Positions 28,565-38,600 of a DNA stretch of 64,000 nt are shown here, one piece after another; position 1 is the first letter of the stretch, and each line of letters begins with the position of its first letter. A program made the position numbers and the translations under genes. This DNA is from Prevotella sp. oral taxon 299 str. F0039 (lineage in GTDB: Bacteria > Bacteroidota > Bacteroidia > Bacteroidales > Bacteroidaceae): positions 496,001 to 560,000 of the forward strand of contig NC_022111.1 of NCBI RefSeq assembly GCF_000163055.2, read 5' to 3'. Under the pieces are notes generated by a model that saw only the letters and a list, made by a program, of their open reading frames with translations, was not told the DNA's origin and searched no databases.

Positions 28565-29272
28565 ATGCAAGCAAAGCGAATAAATAAGTTTCTGGCAGAC
28601 ATCACTGCCAATAATAATAGAGAATGGTTCTTAGCACATAAAGAAGAATATACTGCTTGTAGAGCTTCTTTTGAAGAAGGAATAACAAAGCTCATCACAG
28701 TAATATCTCAATTCGATCCAACTATAGCACATCTGACGGTAAAAGATTGTACTTATCGTTTCAATAGAGATACTAGGTTTTCGCCCGATAAGTCGCCTTA
28801 TAAAAATCATCTAGGTGCTTATATCTGCATGAATGGACGTAAATCGCTTTGTGGAGGCTATTATATTCATATCGAAAAAGGGCATACCCTTGTTGCTATT
28901 GGTGCTTATTTCTTGCCAACAAATATTTTGACAGCATGTAGAAATGAAATAATGGGCAATATAGATGAATGGCGTTCGAGAGTGGAAAACAAGGCGTTTG
29001 TTGAAACATTTGGTACTCCTAATGCTTCAAAATGGGGTGATGAAAATCCTAAAGGATTTGGACTTGAGTGCTTAAAGACCTGCCCAAAAGATTTCCCACG
29101 TGATTATGAACACATGAATTACTTGAAAATGAAAGATTATTGTGCATGGGTTCGCTTACCAGATGATTTCTTTGAGGGTGATAAATGGATTGAAGAAGTG
29201 GTGGGAATATTTAAGATTGGAAAGCCAATGATGGACTTTATGAATGATGTTATTGCCGATTACGAACCCTAA
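28565..29272 (+). CDS. DUF2461 family protein
   Basis: A 235-residue cytosolic protein of the DUF2461/TIGR02453 family. Family features are the N-terminal FLADITANNNREWFLAHKEEY, the TYRFNRDTRFSPDKSPYKNH motif around residue 67 and a C-terminal half with CLKTCPKDFPRDYEHM. The biochemical function of the family is unknown. It lies 57 bases after nth and 37 bases before the comEC-like gene, on the same strand, so the three may form one transcript. Confidence 0.9.
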   Translation: MQAKRINKFLADITANNNREWFLAHKEEYTACRASFEEGITKLITVISQFDPTIAHLTVKDCTYRFNRDTRFSPDKSPYKNHLGAYICMNGRKSLCGGYYIHIEKGHTLVAIGAYFLPTNILTACRNEIMGNIDEWRSRVENKAFVETFGTPNASKWGDENPKGFGLECLKTCPKDFPRDYEHMNYLKMKDYCAWVRLPDDFFEGDKWIEEVVGIFKIGKPMMDFMNDVIADYEP

Positions 29273-29309
29273 TCTGATCACACCTTAATTATCAAAGAAC
29301 TATTATACA

Positions 29310-30857
29310 ATGACTACTAAACAATTCTTACTATGCAACCCCATGTTGCGTATTGCCTTGGTGTTTATCTTAGGCATCGTAACAGCTTATTATTTAGAGG
29401 CAGAATTGTCTCCATTCTTATGGCAGATAATGATTATTTCGACGATTGTTGCTTTCTTTTTCTTTCGCAATCGAGAAATAATTGCAAGTTTCTTATTGTT
29501 TCTTTGCGCCTTTTCTGTAGGAGGGTGGCGTCTAAATTGTATACAATTAGAAAATGAAAGACCATTTCCTTCTAACTCAATATGCTATAATGCCGTGATA
29601 TTGGATATGCCCGAACGACACGGGAAAGTAGTTATGGCTCCGTTGATGATTATGGATGGAGAATGGGAAGGACTGAAGGTTCAGGCAAGTTTCTTAATTT
29701 CTGAAAAAGAAAAGGAACTCAAACTGGTGACAATGGGCAGTTGGTTAGGAGTAAATTCTGAACTAAGTCACTTTGAAACGTCTACAGATAGTAGATTTGA
29801 AAGTTATTTTAATCGTTTGAAATGTGCAGGAATTGTGGGTAAGACTTTTATTCTTCCCTCTAATTGGCAATATTGTGGGGTAGGGATTAAATACCTTTCT
29901 ATATTGGAACAAATAAAGATAAAAGCATTAAAGGTGCGCTATGGCTTGTTGAAAAAAATAGAAAAGGTGAGTGGGAGTAATGATTCAAAGGCGATAGTGC
30001 AGGCTGTTATCTTGGGAGACAAAGCGAGTTTAACTAAATCTCTGCGAGCAACTTATAGTCAAACTGGTACATCTCATCTTTTAGCTTTATCGGGATTACA
30101 TCTCAGTGTTATCTTTTCACTCTTGTTATTATTAACAAGAACGCTCTCTTCTTCATTGATAAGAACCTGTATTGTGCTTACTTCTATATGGGTTTATGCT
30201 TTTGTTGTGGGTTTGCCTGTTAGTGTTTTACGTGCTGCTGTGATGTTTTCTATCTTTATATTCATACAGCTTCTAAATCGGAAAACATTTTCATTAAATT
30301 CTCTTTCGTCTTCTGCTTTAGTCTTGTTGTTCGTCAATCCCTTGCTTTTATGGGACGTGTCATTTCAAATGTCGTTCCTTTCTGTATTGGGTATCTTTTT
30401 GTTTTATCCTCTTTTTACTTTTTGTTTACGACCTGCGTCATCGTTTCTTGGTAGTTTTTTCAATGCTATTATAAAAATGATGGCGGTGAGCCTGTCTGCC
30501 CAAATAGGTGTAGCTCCGTTGGTCTTATACTATTTTGGTGGTTTTCCTACTTATTTTTTATTTGCAAATATCATAGCTGTTCCTGCGTTTATTGTCGTGG
30601 TTTATATTGTTTTGGTGGCGTTGTTAGGTAGCGTTTTGTATGGAAAGATAATTGTTTTGATGACTATTGCGTGTGGGTTAATTGACAAACTCAATGCTGT
30701 TTTAAGGTGGATTTCAGAACTTCCTTATGCTTTTATTTCAGATGTTTATATTGATGGGTTACAAGTTTGGTTATGCTATGTTTTGATAGTTTTGCTTTTT
30801 GGGGTGGCAAAGATATATATTAAAGTATATCGCTCGCAGATAATTGCTCCTTATTGA
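29310..30857 (+). CDS. ComEC/Rec2-type membrane protein lacking the metallo-beta-lactamase domain
   Basis: A 515-residue inner-membrane protein. An N-terminal group of helices (residues about 10-80) is followed by a soluble DUF4131-like segment and then the competence domain, with LLALSGLHLSVIFSLLLLL near residue 255 and further helices to the end. ComEC forms the channel through which one DNA strand enters during natural transformation. Canonical ComEC is about 700-800 residues and ends in a beta-lactamase-like nuclease domain, which is absent here. Short forms of this kind are common in Bacteroidota, and whether they take up DNA is not shown. Confidence 0.9.
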   Translation: MTTKQFLLCNPMLRIALVFILGIVTAYYLEAELSPFLWQIMIISTIVAFFFFRNREIIASFLLFLCAFSVGGWRLNCIQLENERPFPSNSICYNAVILDMPERHGKVVMAPLMIMDGEWEGLKVQASFLISEKEKELKLVTMGSWLGVNSELSHFETSTDSRFESYFNRLKCAGIVGKTFILPSNWQYCGVGIKYLSILEQIKIKALKVRYGLLKKIEKVSGSNDSKAIVQAVILGDKASLTKSLRATYSQTGTSHLLALSGLHLSVIFSLLLLLTRTLSSSLIRTCIVLTSIWVYAFVVGLPVSVLRAAVMFSIFIFIQLLNRKTFSLNSLSSSALVLLFVNPLLLWDVSFQMSFLSVLGIFLFYPLFTFCLRPASSFLGSFFNAIIKMMAVSLSAQIGVAPLVLYYFGGFPTYFLFANIIAVPAFIVVVYIVLVALLGSVLYGKIIVLMTIACGLIDKLNAVLRWISELPYAFISDVYIDGLQVWLCYVLIVLLFGVAKIYIKVYRSQIIAPY

Positions 30858-30895
30858 AGATTTATTCTTTCTTTGTACTTATTCTAATTATGGCT

Positions 30896-30932
30896 AAAAG
30901 CTATCCTTTTATCATGTAAAAGGGTAGCTTTT
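30896..30932 (+). terminator. Terminator after the comEC-like gene
   Basis: A 15-bp stem (30896-30910 with 30918-30932) with one wobble pair and a 7-base loop. The right arm ends in TTTT. Confidence 0.8.
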
Positions 30933-31001
30933 ATAAGGCAATATCAATGTGTTTTGTATAAAAACTCAATGATATTGTATTTTGATAAAAATATAGTAAA
31001 A

Positions 31002-31041
31002 ACTAAGCCCGATACTTTTTTAAAAAAGCAGCGGGCTTAGT
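31002..31041 (-). terminator. Terminator facing the prmA gene
   Basis: The outer arms 31002-31011 and 31032-31041 pair perfectly over 10 bp, and an inner A/T palindrome at 31015-31028 extends the fold. On the minus strand a T run follows, consistent with ending prmA transcription. Confidence 0.75.
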
Positions 31042-31101
31042 CTATTGAATTATATGAAAAGTAAACTTTTTAGGCTTGCTAATAAGTTTTTATTTATATG
31101 T

Positions 31102-31974
31102 CTATTTATTGAAAGTGATACACGCCCAGTTGTTATCTTCAGTTGTTTTGGCTTTGATAAAACCATATTCTTTAGCCTTTGCAATGAGCAATGGCACATC
31201 TTCTGTATAGAATCCACTTAGAATAAGTGTAGATGTATCGTGCATAACTGAGTTGAATTGGGGAATATCTTCAAGTAAAACATTACGATTAATGTTAGCT
31301 ATAACGATGTCAAAGAAACCACATACATGAGAAAGTGAGTTAGAATCGCCATGCAAGAGCTCAATATTTTGAGTGTTGTTTAATTCTGAATTGTGTTTAC
31401 TATTTTCAACACTCCATTCGTCAATGTCATATCCAACAATATCTTCTGCACCGAGTTTTGATGCAGTTATACTTAAAATACCTGTTCCACATCCACAATC
31501 TAAAACCCGTTTGGTATGTAGATCAAGTTTAAGAAGCTCTGAAATAACTAGTCTTGTCGTTTCGTGTGTGCCTGTTCCAAATGCTTGTTTAGCCTCGATA
31601 CCAATTTTTATAACGTCATTATCAATGACTTCTATATCGGAATCACTGCTATTTCTTGCATCATATATAATTATCTTGTTATGAATATTTATGGGTTTAA
31701 ATCCATTTCTTTCCCATTCTTCATTCCAATTTTGTTCTTCAAGTTCAATGGTTGTAAAGGTTATTGAGGCTTCTTGAATAGGGAAATGAAGCAATTCGTT
31801 TTCTAATGCTCTTTTGTTATACAGCATGGTGGGAATGTATCCGTTGACAATTTCGTCTTCTTCGTCGAATGATTCGTATCCTAGTTCTCCTGCTGTGTCA
31901 ATCAATAAATCTTGAACTGCAAGTTTTAGGTGGTCACTACATATTATAGTGAAAGATGTTTTGTTATATTTCAT
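31102..31974 (-). CDS. prmA: Ribosomal protein L11 methyltransferase
   Basis: A 290-residue SAM-dependent methyltransferase expected to trimethylate lysines and the N-terminus of ribosomal protein L11. The N-terminal substrate-recognition domain (about residues 1-80) is followed by the Rossmann-like fold with motif I VLDCGCGTGILSITASKLG and the catalytic-site segment DIVIANINRNVLLE. AFGTGTHETTRL is the conserved linker motif of PrmA. The length is normal. It is monocistronic, with its own -7 element, and ends at a terminator. Confidence 0.95.
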   Translation of the reverse strand: MKYNKTSFTIICSDHLKLAVQDLLIDTAGELGYESFDEEDEIVNGYIPTMLYNKRALENELLHFPIQEASITFTTIELEEQNWNEEWERNGFKPINIHNKIIIYDARNSSDSDIEVIDNDVIKIGIEAKQAFGTGTHETTRLVISELLKLDLHTKRVLDCGCGTGILSITASKLGAEDIVGYDIDEWSVENSKHNSELNNTQNIELLHGDSNSLSHVCGFFDIVIANINRNVLLEDIPQFNSVMHDTSTLILSGFYTEDVPLLIAKAKEYGFIKAKTTEDNNWACITFNK

Positions 31975-31996
31975 GATTTAATTTTCAAACGAATTG

Positions 31997-32004
31997 CAAA
32001 TTTA
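31997..32004 (-). promoter_or_regulatory. -7 element for prmA
   Basis: The minus strand reads TAAATTTG, 22 bases before the prmA ATG, divergent from the promoter at 32069. Confidence 0.55.
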
Positions 32005-32068
32005 CAAAAAATAGGGAATTCCAATATGATATTAGGGAAAAACCTTATTAAAATATAATTTATAATTG

Positions 32069-32076
32069 TATTTTTG
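32069..32076 (+). promoter_or_regulatory. -7 element for the Tyr/Trp/Gly-rich protein gene
   Basis: TATTTTTG is followed by CAAT and an in-frame ATG at 32081. The chosen start at 32129 lies 52 bases after the element. The local context nearly repeats that at nth. Confidence 0.55.
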
Positions 32077-32128
32077 CAATATGAGAAAGTATTTCAATGA
32101 AAAGAATAAAAATAAAGAGGAAAGAGGT

Positions 32129-33088
32129 ATGAGAAAGAATATATTTGTAATAGCTGTTATCATGTCATTACCACTTTTTGTAAATGCTCAAGTTGACGAT
32201 GTGTATTTTATACCTAAGAAAAATTCTAGGGATAAAATAACAAATCGTTCAGCTAATAAAGACGTTGGTCGCACAACTTATTATAGTGGTAGTAATAGAG
32301 ATGTTGATGAATATAATAGAAGAGGAAATTCTTGGACGCATTATCAACAAATGGGTGTAGATGGAAAAGGACGTAAGGTGATGTCTATGCGTAAAGGATA
32401 TGGTACTTATCCCGATTCAATGTATCTTGACACTGTATTTGTTGAACGCAATAGAAGAGCATATGATAACGATGAAGATTATCGTATGACACGTCGTATA
32501 CACCGTTTTTATGGTTATTATGATCCATGGTACGATGATTTTGCCTATGCTTACGGACCTTATTGGGGTAGCAGTTGGGCTTGGTATGATCCATGGTATA
32601 ATCCTTGGTATGGCGGATATTATGGATATATGGGTTTAGCAAGTTGGCATTATCCTTGGTATTATGGTGGAATAGGTCATTATTATAATTGGGCTTGGTA
32701 TAGTCCTTATCGTTATTATGGTTGGAATGACTATTATGGATGGGAACGTTCTGGATATATAGCACAACGAGGACATACAGGAACATTACAATATTATGAT
32801 CGTTCTAATTACGGAGGACGTTCGGGAAGACGCTCATCTACCTACACTCCTTCATCTTCTTATAACAGAGAAAGAAATTACACTCCAAGTAATATAACAT
32901 TTGGTAATGGACGTAATTCTTCACCATCTCGCTCATATAGCGAAAGTTCATTCGGTGGAAGTGGATTTGGAGGTACTCGAAGTGGTGGATCTTTTAACTC
33001 TGGAGGTGGATTCGGAGGTGGAAGAAGCGGTGGCTCTATGGGTGGAGGAGGCACAACTGGAGGCTTTGGAAATGGTGGAAGACGTTAG
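32129..33088 (+). CDS. Exported Tyr/Trp/Gly-rich low-complexity protein
   Basis: A 319-residue protein from the ATG that begins its signal peptide (MRKNIFVIAVIMSLPLFVNA, cleavage before QVDD). After a polar region come about 90 residues very rich in Tyr, Trp, Gly and Pro (YYDPWYDDFAYAYGPYWG and on). A Ser/Arg-rich stretch follows and then a Gly-rich tail (SGGGFGGGRSGG). It has no catalytic motif that I can recognise. An in-frame ATG at 32081 would add 16 basic residues before the signal peptide. It is probably periplasmic or surface-located. The next gene is a porin, but a 139-base gap separates them. Confidence 0.8.
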   Translation: MRKNIFVIAVIMSLPLFVNAQVDDVYFIPKKNSRDKITNRSANKDVGRTTYYSGSNRDVDEYNRRGNSWTHYQQMGVDGKGRKVMSMRKGYGTYPDSMYLDTVFVERNRRAYDNDEDYRMTRRIHRFYGYYDPWYDDFAYAYGPYWGSSWAWYDPWYNPWYGGYYGYMGLASWHYPWYYGGIGHYYNWAWYSPYRYYGWNDYYGWERSGYIAQRGHTGTLQYYDRSNYGGRSGRRSSTYTPSSSYNRERNYTPSNITFGNGRNSSPSRSYSESSFGGSGFGGTRSGGSFNSGGGFGGGRSGGSMGGGGTTGGFGNGGRR

Positions 33089-33227
33089 AGTTAAATATAA
33101 AGTAGGAGAGTAGAGAGTAACTTCTTATAAGAACTCGAATTGTTATATTCTTATCTTTTATATAAAAGATGACCAAGATAACTACTCTTTTCAAAAGAAA
33201 TTTAATGATAATACAAACAAATAGGAT

Positions 33228-34865
33228 ATGAAAAAGAAAGCTTTTTTCTTAGCTGCAATGAGTGTTTTTACACTTCCTATGCTTGCGCAAGAGACTTATG
33301 AAAATACTAAGCTTATAGATAATGACTTAAACGGAACTGCTCGTTATGTTGGAATGGGTGGTGCAATGGATGCTTTAGGTGCAGACTTAACCACTATGGG
33401 AACCAACCCTGCAGGTATGGGATTGTATCGAAGTTCTGCTATTGCAGTATCAGGTGGACTCTTATCTCAATCTGGTGCAAAGGCTATTAATGGCGCAAGT
33501 ACAAGGCGCTTCAGCTTAGACCAAATTGGGGGGGTATATAGTATGCGTGGTTCTAATAACTCTATAATGAATGTCGGTATTAATTATAGAAAGACAAAGA
33601 ACTTTAATTATATCCTATCTGCAGTAAACTCACTTAGTGGTTCTTCTCAAAATAAGTTGTCATACGGGAAAGCTATTGGTGGACAAGATGTTAATGGTCT
33701 TTCAACTTGGAATTTAAAAGAGGAAAACTCAAGATTTAGAGGAACAGCTCCTTTTACAAGTCAGCTAGATAACCTATATTATAATACTTTAGTTGTTGAT
33801 CCTGAAACAAAGAATGTTGTCTATAATGAAGCTGATGCTTTTGATATGAATCGAGTAAACAAAGGTTATATTGGGGAATTCGACTTTAACTTAAGCGGAA
33901 ACTTAAATGACCGAGTGTATTTGGGTGTTACCTTTGGCTTGAAAGATGTTCATTATGATGGCGAAAGTATCTATAAAGAGGTGTTAAATAGCGTTTCTGG
34001 CTCTATTGTTGGGGATGTTTATGTTAATGATCTTCGTAAGATTACAGGTACAGGATTTGATATTAAGGCGGGAGTTATAGTCCGCCCATTCGAAAATTCA
34101 CCTTTCAGAGTAGGTCTTTCTGTAGCAAGTCCAACTTGGTATGACTTAACAACCTCTAATGTTACACAGTTAGTAAACAATACTACTATTTCAGGCTTAA
34201 ATAAAGAAGCAAGAGCTTCAGAAGCTCTTAGCTATAAAGTGTACACTCCTTGGAAGTTTGGTTTGAGCTTAGGCCACACCATTGGTAATAGTGTAGCATT
34301 GGGTGTAGTTTACGAATATTCTGATTATAATAACTTAGACTCACGTATAAATGATGATGGAATGTACTATGATGCTTATACAAACTCGTATTATACTTCA
34401 AGTTATTCTGATAAAGTGATGAATGTGCATACAAAACAAACATTAAAAGGTGTGTCTACATTAAAGCTTGGTGCTGAGGTTAAGGTGTCTCCAGAGATTT
34501 CTATTCGTGCTGGTTATAACTATGTTTCAAGCTTATATAATAAAAATGGCTTTAAGAATGGTGGACTTGACTCTTATGGATCAAACTATAGCTCTGCTAC
34601 AGATTATGTAAACTGGGGTGCAACTAATAGACTTACACTAGGAGTTGGATATGCAGTGAAGAAATTTACAGTAGATTTGGCTTATCAATATAGTGGTACA
34701 AAGGGTGATTTCTATCCTTTTATGAGATTTGATGTAGATAGATATGATGGTAAAGATGCTATCACTAACGATATTATTTCTGAGCATATCTCAGGAGGAA
34801 CAACTTTAACAAAGGTTACTAACAATAGTCACCATGTGTTGCTAACTTTAGGATATCGTTTTTAA
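33228..34865 (+). CDS. OmpP1/FadL/TodX-type outer membrane protein
   Basis: A 545-residue outer-membrane beta-barrel protein for uptake of hydrophobic compounds. The signal peptide is MKKKAFFLAAMSVFTLPMLA, cleaved before QE. The mature N-terminus carries the FadL-like hatch signature ARYVGMGGAMDALGADLTTM and GTNPAGMGLYRSS. The rest alternates in barrel-strand fashion and ends in the aromatic C-terminal strand LLTLGYRF. The substrate is unknown; fatty acids are the classic cargo of the family. A run of seven G at 33528-33534 lies within the coding region. A terminator follows. Confidence 0.92.
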   Translation: MKKKAFFLAAMSVFTLPMLAQETYENTKLIDNDLNGTARYVGMGGAMDALGADLTTMGTNPAGMGLYRSSAIAVSGGLLSQSGAKAINGASTRRFSLDQIGGVYSMRGSNNSIMNVGINYRKTKNFNYILSAVNSLSGSSQNKLSYGKAIGGQDVNGLSTWNLKEENSRFRGTAPFTSQLDNLYYNTLVVDPETKNVVYNEADAFDMNRVNKGYIGEFDFNLSGNLNDRVYLGVTFGLKDVHYDGESIYKEVLNSVSGSIVGDVYVNDLRKITGTGFDIKAGVIVRPFENSPFRVGLSVASPTWYDLTTSNVTQLVNNTTISGLNKEARASEALSYKVYTPWKFGLSLGHTIGNSVALGVVYEYSDYNNLDSRINDDGMYYDAYTNSYYTSSYSDKVMNVHTKQTLKGVSTLKLGAEVKVSPEISIRAGYNYVSSLYNKNGFKNGGLDSYGSNYSSATDYVNWGATNRLTLGVGYAVKKFTVDLAYQYSGTKGDFYPFMRFDVDRYDGKDAITNDIISEHISGGTTLTKVTNNSHHVLLTLGYRF

Positions 34866-34888
34866 AACACTATTATTGGAGAATAGAT

Positions 34889-34928
34889 AAAAGGGAATAA
34901 TCAAATGAGGATTATTCCTTTTCTTTTT
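34889..34928 (+). terminator. Terminator after the porin gene
   Basis: The arms 34889-34902 and 34910-34922 pair over 13 bp with one bulged G and a 7-base loop, and a T-rich tail follows. It also faces the end of trmO. Confidence 0.85.
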
Positions 34929-34949
34929 TATGATACATTTCATTGTGCC

Positions 34950-35645
34950 TTATTTGGATTGTATTGCTTCAATGTTTGTTACCAATAACGTCTTGTCTTG
35001 TACGCAGAATGTAATGGCATGCTTTTGAAACTCAAAGCAATAATCTTTTTGATTGTCTTTATGATAGTGTGGGCGAGGATCTAACTGTAAGATAGATGTT
35101 AGGCTATCGAAATCTATATCTTTATAGTTTTCTTTCAAATCATCTGCATATTCCACCTTTATATATTGTATTGGGTTGGTATCAACGAATCCACTTCGAG
35201 CATCAGGGTGTGAGTCTGCATACTTAATGTAAGGTTTTATGTCATAAATAGGAGTGTTATTAATAAGGTCTGCTCCAAAGACTTCAATTGTAAGAAGTCC
35301 TTTTTTATTGATGCATATCCTACTTATTTTTACAGAAGAAAGTCCCAATCCATTTGGTCGGAAAGGAGAACGAGTTGCAAAAACGCCCATTCTTATATTA
35401 CCACCTAATAACGGTGGACGAACAGTTGTGCCTTGGAAATTTTCTTTGTTGGCAGAGAATCCCCATATTATCCATAGATAGTCGAATTCTTCTAGTCCTT
35501 TAATAATTTCCATATTGCTATATTCTTTCTCAAAAACAATAGTTCCTTGTAGTGTGTTAACAAGTCCACTTTGCTTTGGAACACCAAATTTTTCTTTAAA
35601 TGGAGAGCAGAAGTGTGCAATAGGTTTAATTATTTTATTTTCCAT
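34950..35645 (-). CDS. trmO: tRNA (N6-threonylcarbamoyladenosine-37-N6)-methyltransferase
   Basis: A 231-residue SAM-dependent enzyme of the TsaA/UPF0066 family that methylates t6A37 in tRNA. The family features are IAHFCSPFKEKFGVPKQSGL near the N-terminus, LWIIWGFSANK, and FATRSPFRPNGLGLSSVKI followed by GADLINNTPIYDIKPYI. The frame is open further upstream to a GTG at 35735. The ATG at 35645 (MENKIIKPIAHF) is preferred because it matches the family start and leaves 25 bases after tamB instead of an overlap with it. Confidence 0.93.
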   Translation of the reverse strand: MENKIIKPIAHFCSPFKEKFGVPKQSGLVNTLQGTIVFEKEYSNMEIIKGLEEFDYLWIIWGFSANKENFQGTTVRPPLLGGNIRMGVFATRSPFRPNGLGLSSVKISRICINKKGLLTIEVFGADLINNTPIYDIKPYIKYADSHPDARSGFVDTNPIQYIKVEYADDLKENYKDIDFDSLTSILQLDPRPHYHKDNQKDYCFEFQKHAITFCVQDKTLLVTNIEAIQSK

Positions 35646-35670
35646 TTGGGGATGTATTATAACTATAGAA

Positions 35671-38600
35671 CTATTTTTGGGGGGCGTCACTAGAGTTGAT
35701 TGCTCTCTTTTTATGCTTATTTCCAAATAAATCACTCCAGCGATTGAACTCCTTCTTAATCAAAAGTCCAATTCCTTGCGTAGTTAAGCTATTCTTGGTG
35801 AAGTATCTATCGTTGGTTTGATTATAGATATTTACAGAGAATCCGCCTTTAGGAGTTAGTAAATAACGAATATTAAAGTCACCAATAAAGTTCGTTGTAC
35901 TATTTATATTGTCTCTATATCCAAACTGACCATTAATGAGTAGTCGGTCGTTAAATAGTTTTCCACTCAATAATCCTTCATATTCTGCATTGTTCCAACC
36001 ATTATTCCCTGTCGAAATATTTGCTCCAAAACTCCAATTAGAACTATTGATAACAGAATTAAGCACAGAATTTATTTGTTGACTAATGGTTCCACTGAGA
36101 ATACTTTGCATGGCAAGAGATGCCTGACTTTGATGTTCTATGTTGTTATTGTTGGGTTCATTTGTTGTCTTGGTATAGAATCTACCTATTGCAAGCAAAT
36201 ATAAGACCTGCTGATTCATTTCCTCTTCTCCGTTGATAAGACTGAATACCATTTGTTTAATATCGCTATTAATGGTTGGCATATCGAGTCCAAAGTCGAT
36301 TTTAGGGCTCTCTGGAGTACCCGAGATATTCATTAAACAATTAACTTTGATATTATTTGAAGAGAAGGAACGTCCCAGTTTAAGTTCAGACAAACTAACA
36401 CTATTGAGCGTATATACAGCCTTTAAGTTTAGAGCAGCAGCAAAAGGATCACCTCCAAAGCTGATAATTCCACCAGGTTGAAAGGTAAACTCTCTTTTAA
36501 TAACATTCTGAATGGTTAGTTTATAGATTCCCTCTTGAACAAGATAATTACCAAATAATTCAAAAGCTCCTTTGTTATAATAAGATGCTCTCAATCCACC
36601 TTCACCTTTTAACATAATGTAATCTCCACTATTACTATCCATAATGAGTTTTACTGAAGCATCTGTTGTGCAGTTGATTGCAAAGTTTATATGAATATTA
36701 GTGGGTATTTCTTTAGGGTTAAAGATTTCTTCTTTGTAGATATTTCTATTTTTTGTAGCAATAGAATCACCCTCAATTTCAAGCCTATCCTTATAAGTTT
36801 TCCAATGAATAAAACTATTGTCATTCAACGAATTTTTGTTAGAAACATTGTAAACAAATATAGAACCTTTTTCTGTAGTTCCAGTTACATCAATAGTAAC
36901 GTCTCCATTTTTATCCTTAATATCGCACTCTCCTGTTATAAAAGCAGTTCCATAGAACGTATTATCTCCGAAAGAATGTGTGTCGTATGCAAGTAGTTTT
37001 TTTGCCTTTATACCAATGTTATAAGTAAGATTCGTGAGATTTTTATGATAAAGTGTTCCATTTACGATTCCGATATTGCCATTTCTGTCGTAAATAGTGT
37101 CTTTCTCAAACTTAATTTCGTTAGGAATAAAGGTAATAATATCATTTTTTAGATAATAAGTTGTATTTAAACTTGTGATATCTAAACTACCATTTGCTTC
37201 AATTTTCCCAGTTAAATTCAACATATTTAGAGGTCCGGAAAGCTTCACAGAGCCCTTTCCTGTGGCATTTATATTCTTCATAAAGGACTTAGTGAAACTC
37301 TGTACAAATGCCAAATTGCTATTATGAGCATTGATGTCTAAATCAATATAATTGCGTTTAGGAGACACATAGCCTTCAATAAGTGTTTTTTTATCATCTT
37401 CTTCATTTGCAATAGCGTTAATATCGATTTGTTCTTCTTTTGAATTCCATAGAATATTAGCAGATAAAGTCCCCATAGAACCATTTTCGAAAGTAAACTT
37501 TTTGACATCACATGTGGCAGAACCTTCTGGATTAGGAGATAGTGCACCGCTTATAAAGGCATGTCCAGTGGCTTGACCTCCAAATCTAACAGCTGTGAAG
37601 TTTATAAAGTTCAAAATATAATCAACATCAATATCGTTAAAATTAACTTGCAAAGATTCGTCTAAGCTCTTTGTTGCATTTCCGTTTATGTTGAGATATT
37701 GCTCCTTATGACATATCTTAAAGTTGTTAATATTGAGTAAGTCTTTACTATAATTGAGGGTAGAAGGCTCAACGGTCCAAATGCTATCGCCAATCATAAT
37801 TGTTGAAGGCTTTATATTTATAGAAGCGGTTGATATACCATTACTATTCATTAAAAAGTGTGTATCTGCATTGATTTCACCTTTAAGTTTTTTATCTTGG
37901 TTGTTATTAAAAGAAAGTAGGGTGCTTAGTTTGTTGTGTGTAGCAATAGCATTTAAGCCCAAATCTAATTTCGTTCCTTGAGAATTGACACTTGATATAT
38001 TTGTTTTGACGCATAAAGAATCACCTGGAGAAGTGATGTTTAGCCAGCCTTCTTGATACTCTTTTCCAGCATAAACAAAGTTATTGGCAGTGAGAATGAG
38101 GTCGATATCTTGCTCTTTGTCGTTTACTTTTGCCGCAATAGTTATAGGATGAGTTACATCTAAAGGAATATTAAAGAAGTGATTGAGCCAGTCTGCCTTA
38201 TATAATGTGGCATTCATGGTAAAATTATTCTTTGTAATGTCTTTAGATTTTGGAAGTCCTGGTATGGTAGAAAGGCGGCTATTGATGAGATTTAGGATAC
38301 TATGATATAATGTCTGGTATTGATAAAACCCTTCTATTTGAGCGTCCGCAAAGTCAGAATGCAGATTAACCATATGAATATTACCATTGTTTTGCGCAGT
38401 GATATTGAATTCTTTGAGTGCATAATTTAACTTGTCAGATACCATTTTAAAGTCTTTAAGATCAATTCTACCATTGAGAGAATTTATGTCTTTTCCCGTG
38501 AAATTAGTAGAAAGAACAAAGCTAAAGTTCGTTTGTGGATAGTTATTGGTTATCTTTAGAGCATTGATATTAACCTGGTAGGCCTTAGCTTCGATATTAG

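Noticed and set aside
32385..32786. A 133-codon Asn/His-rich frame opposite the Tyr/Trp/Gly-rich gene
   Set aside because: The composition is the complement of the repeated Tyr, Trp and Gly codons; the exported protein on the other strand has a signal peptide and promoter.
32901..33113. A Val/Glu-rich frame overlapping the Gly-rich tail
   Set aside because: It is the frame-shifted reading of Gly-Gly repeats.
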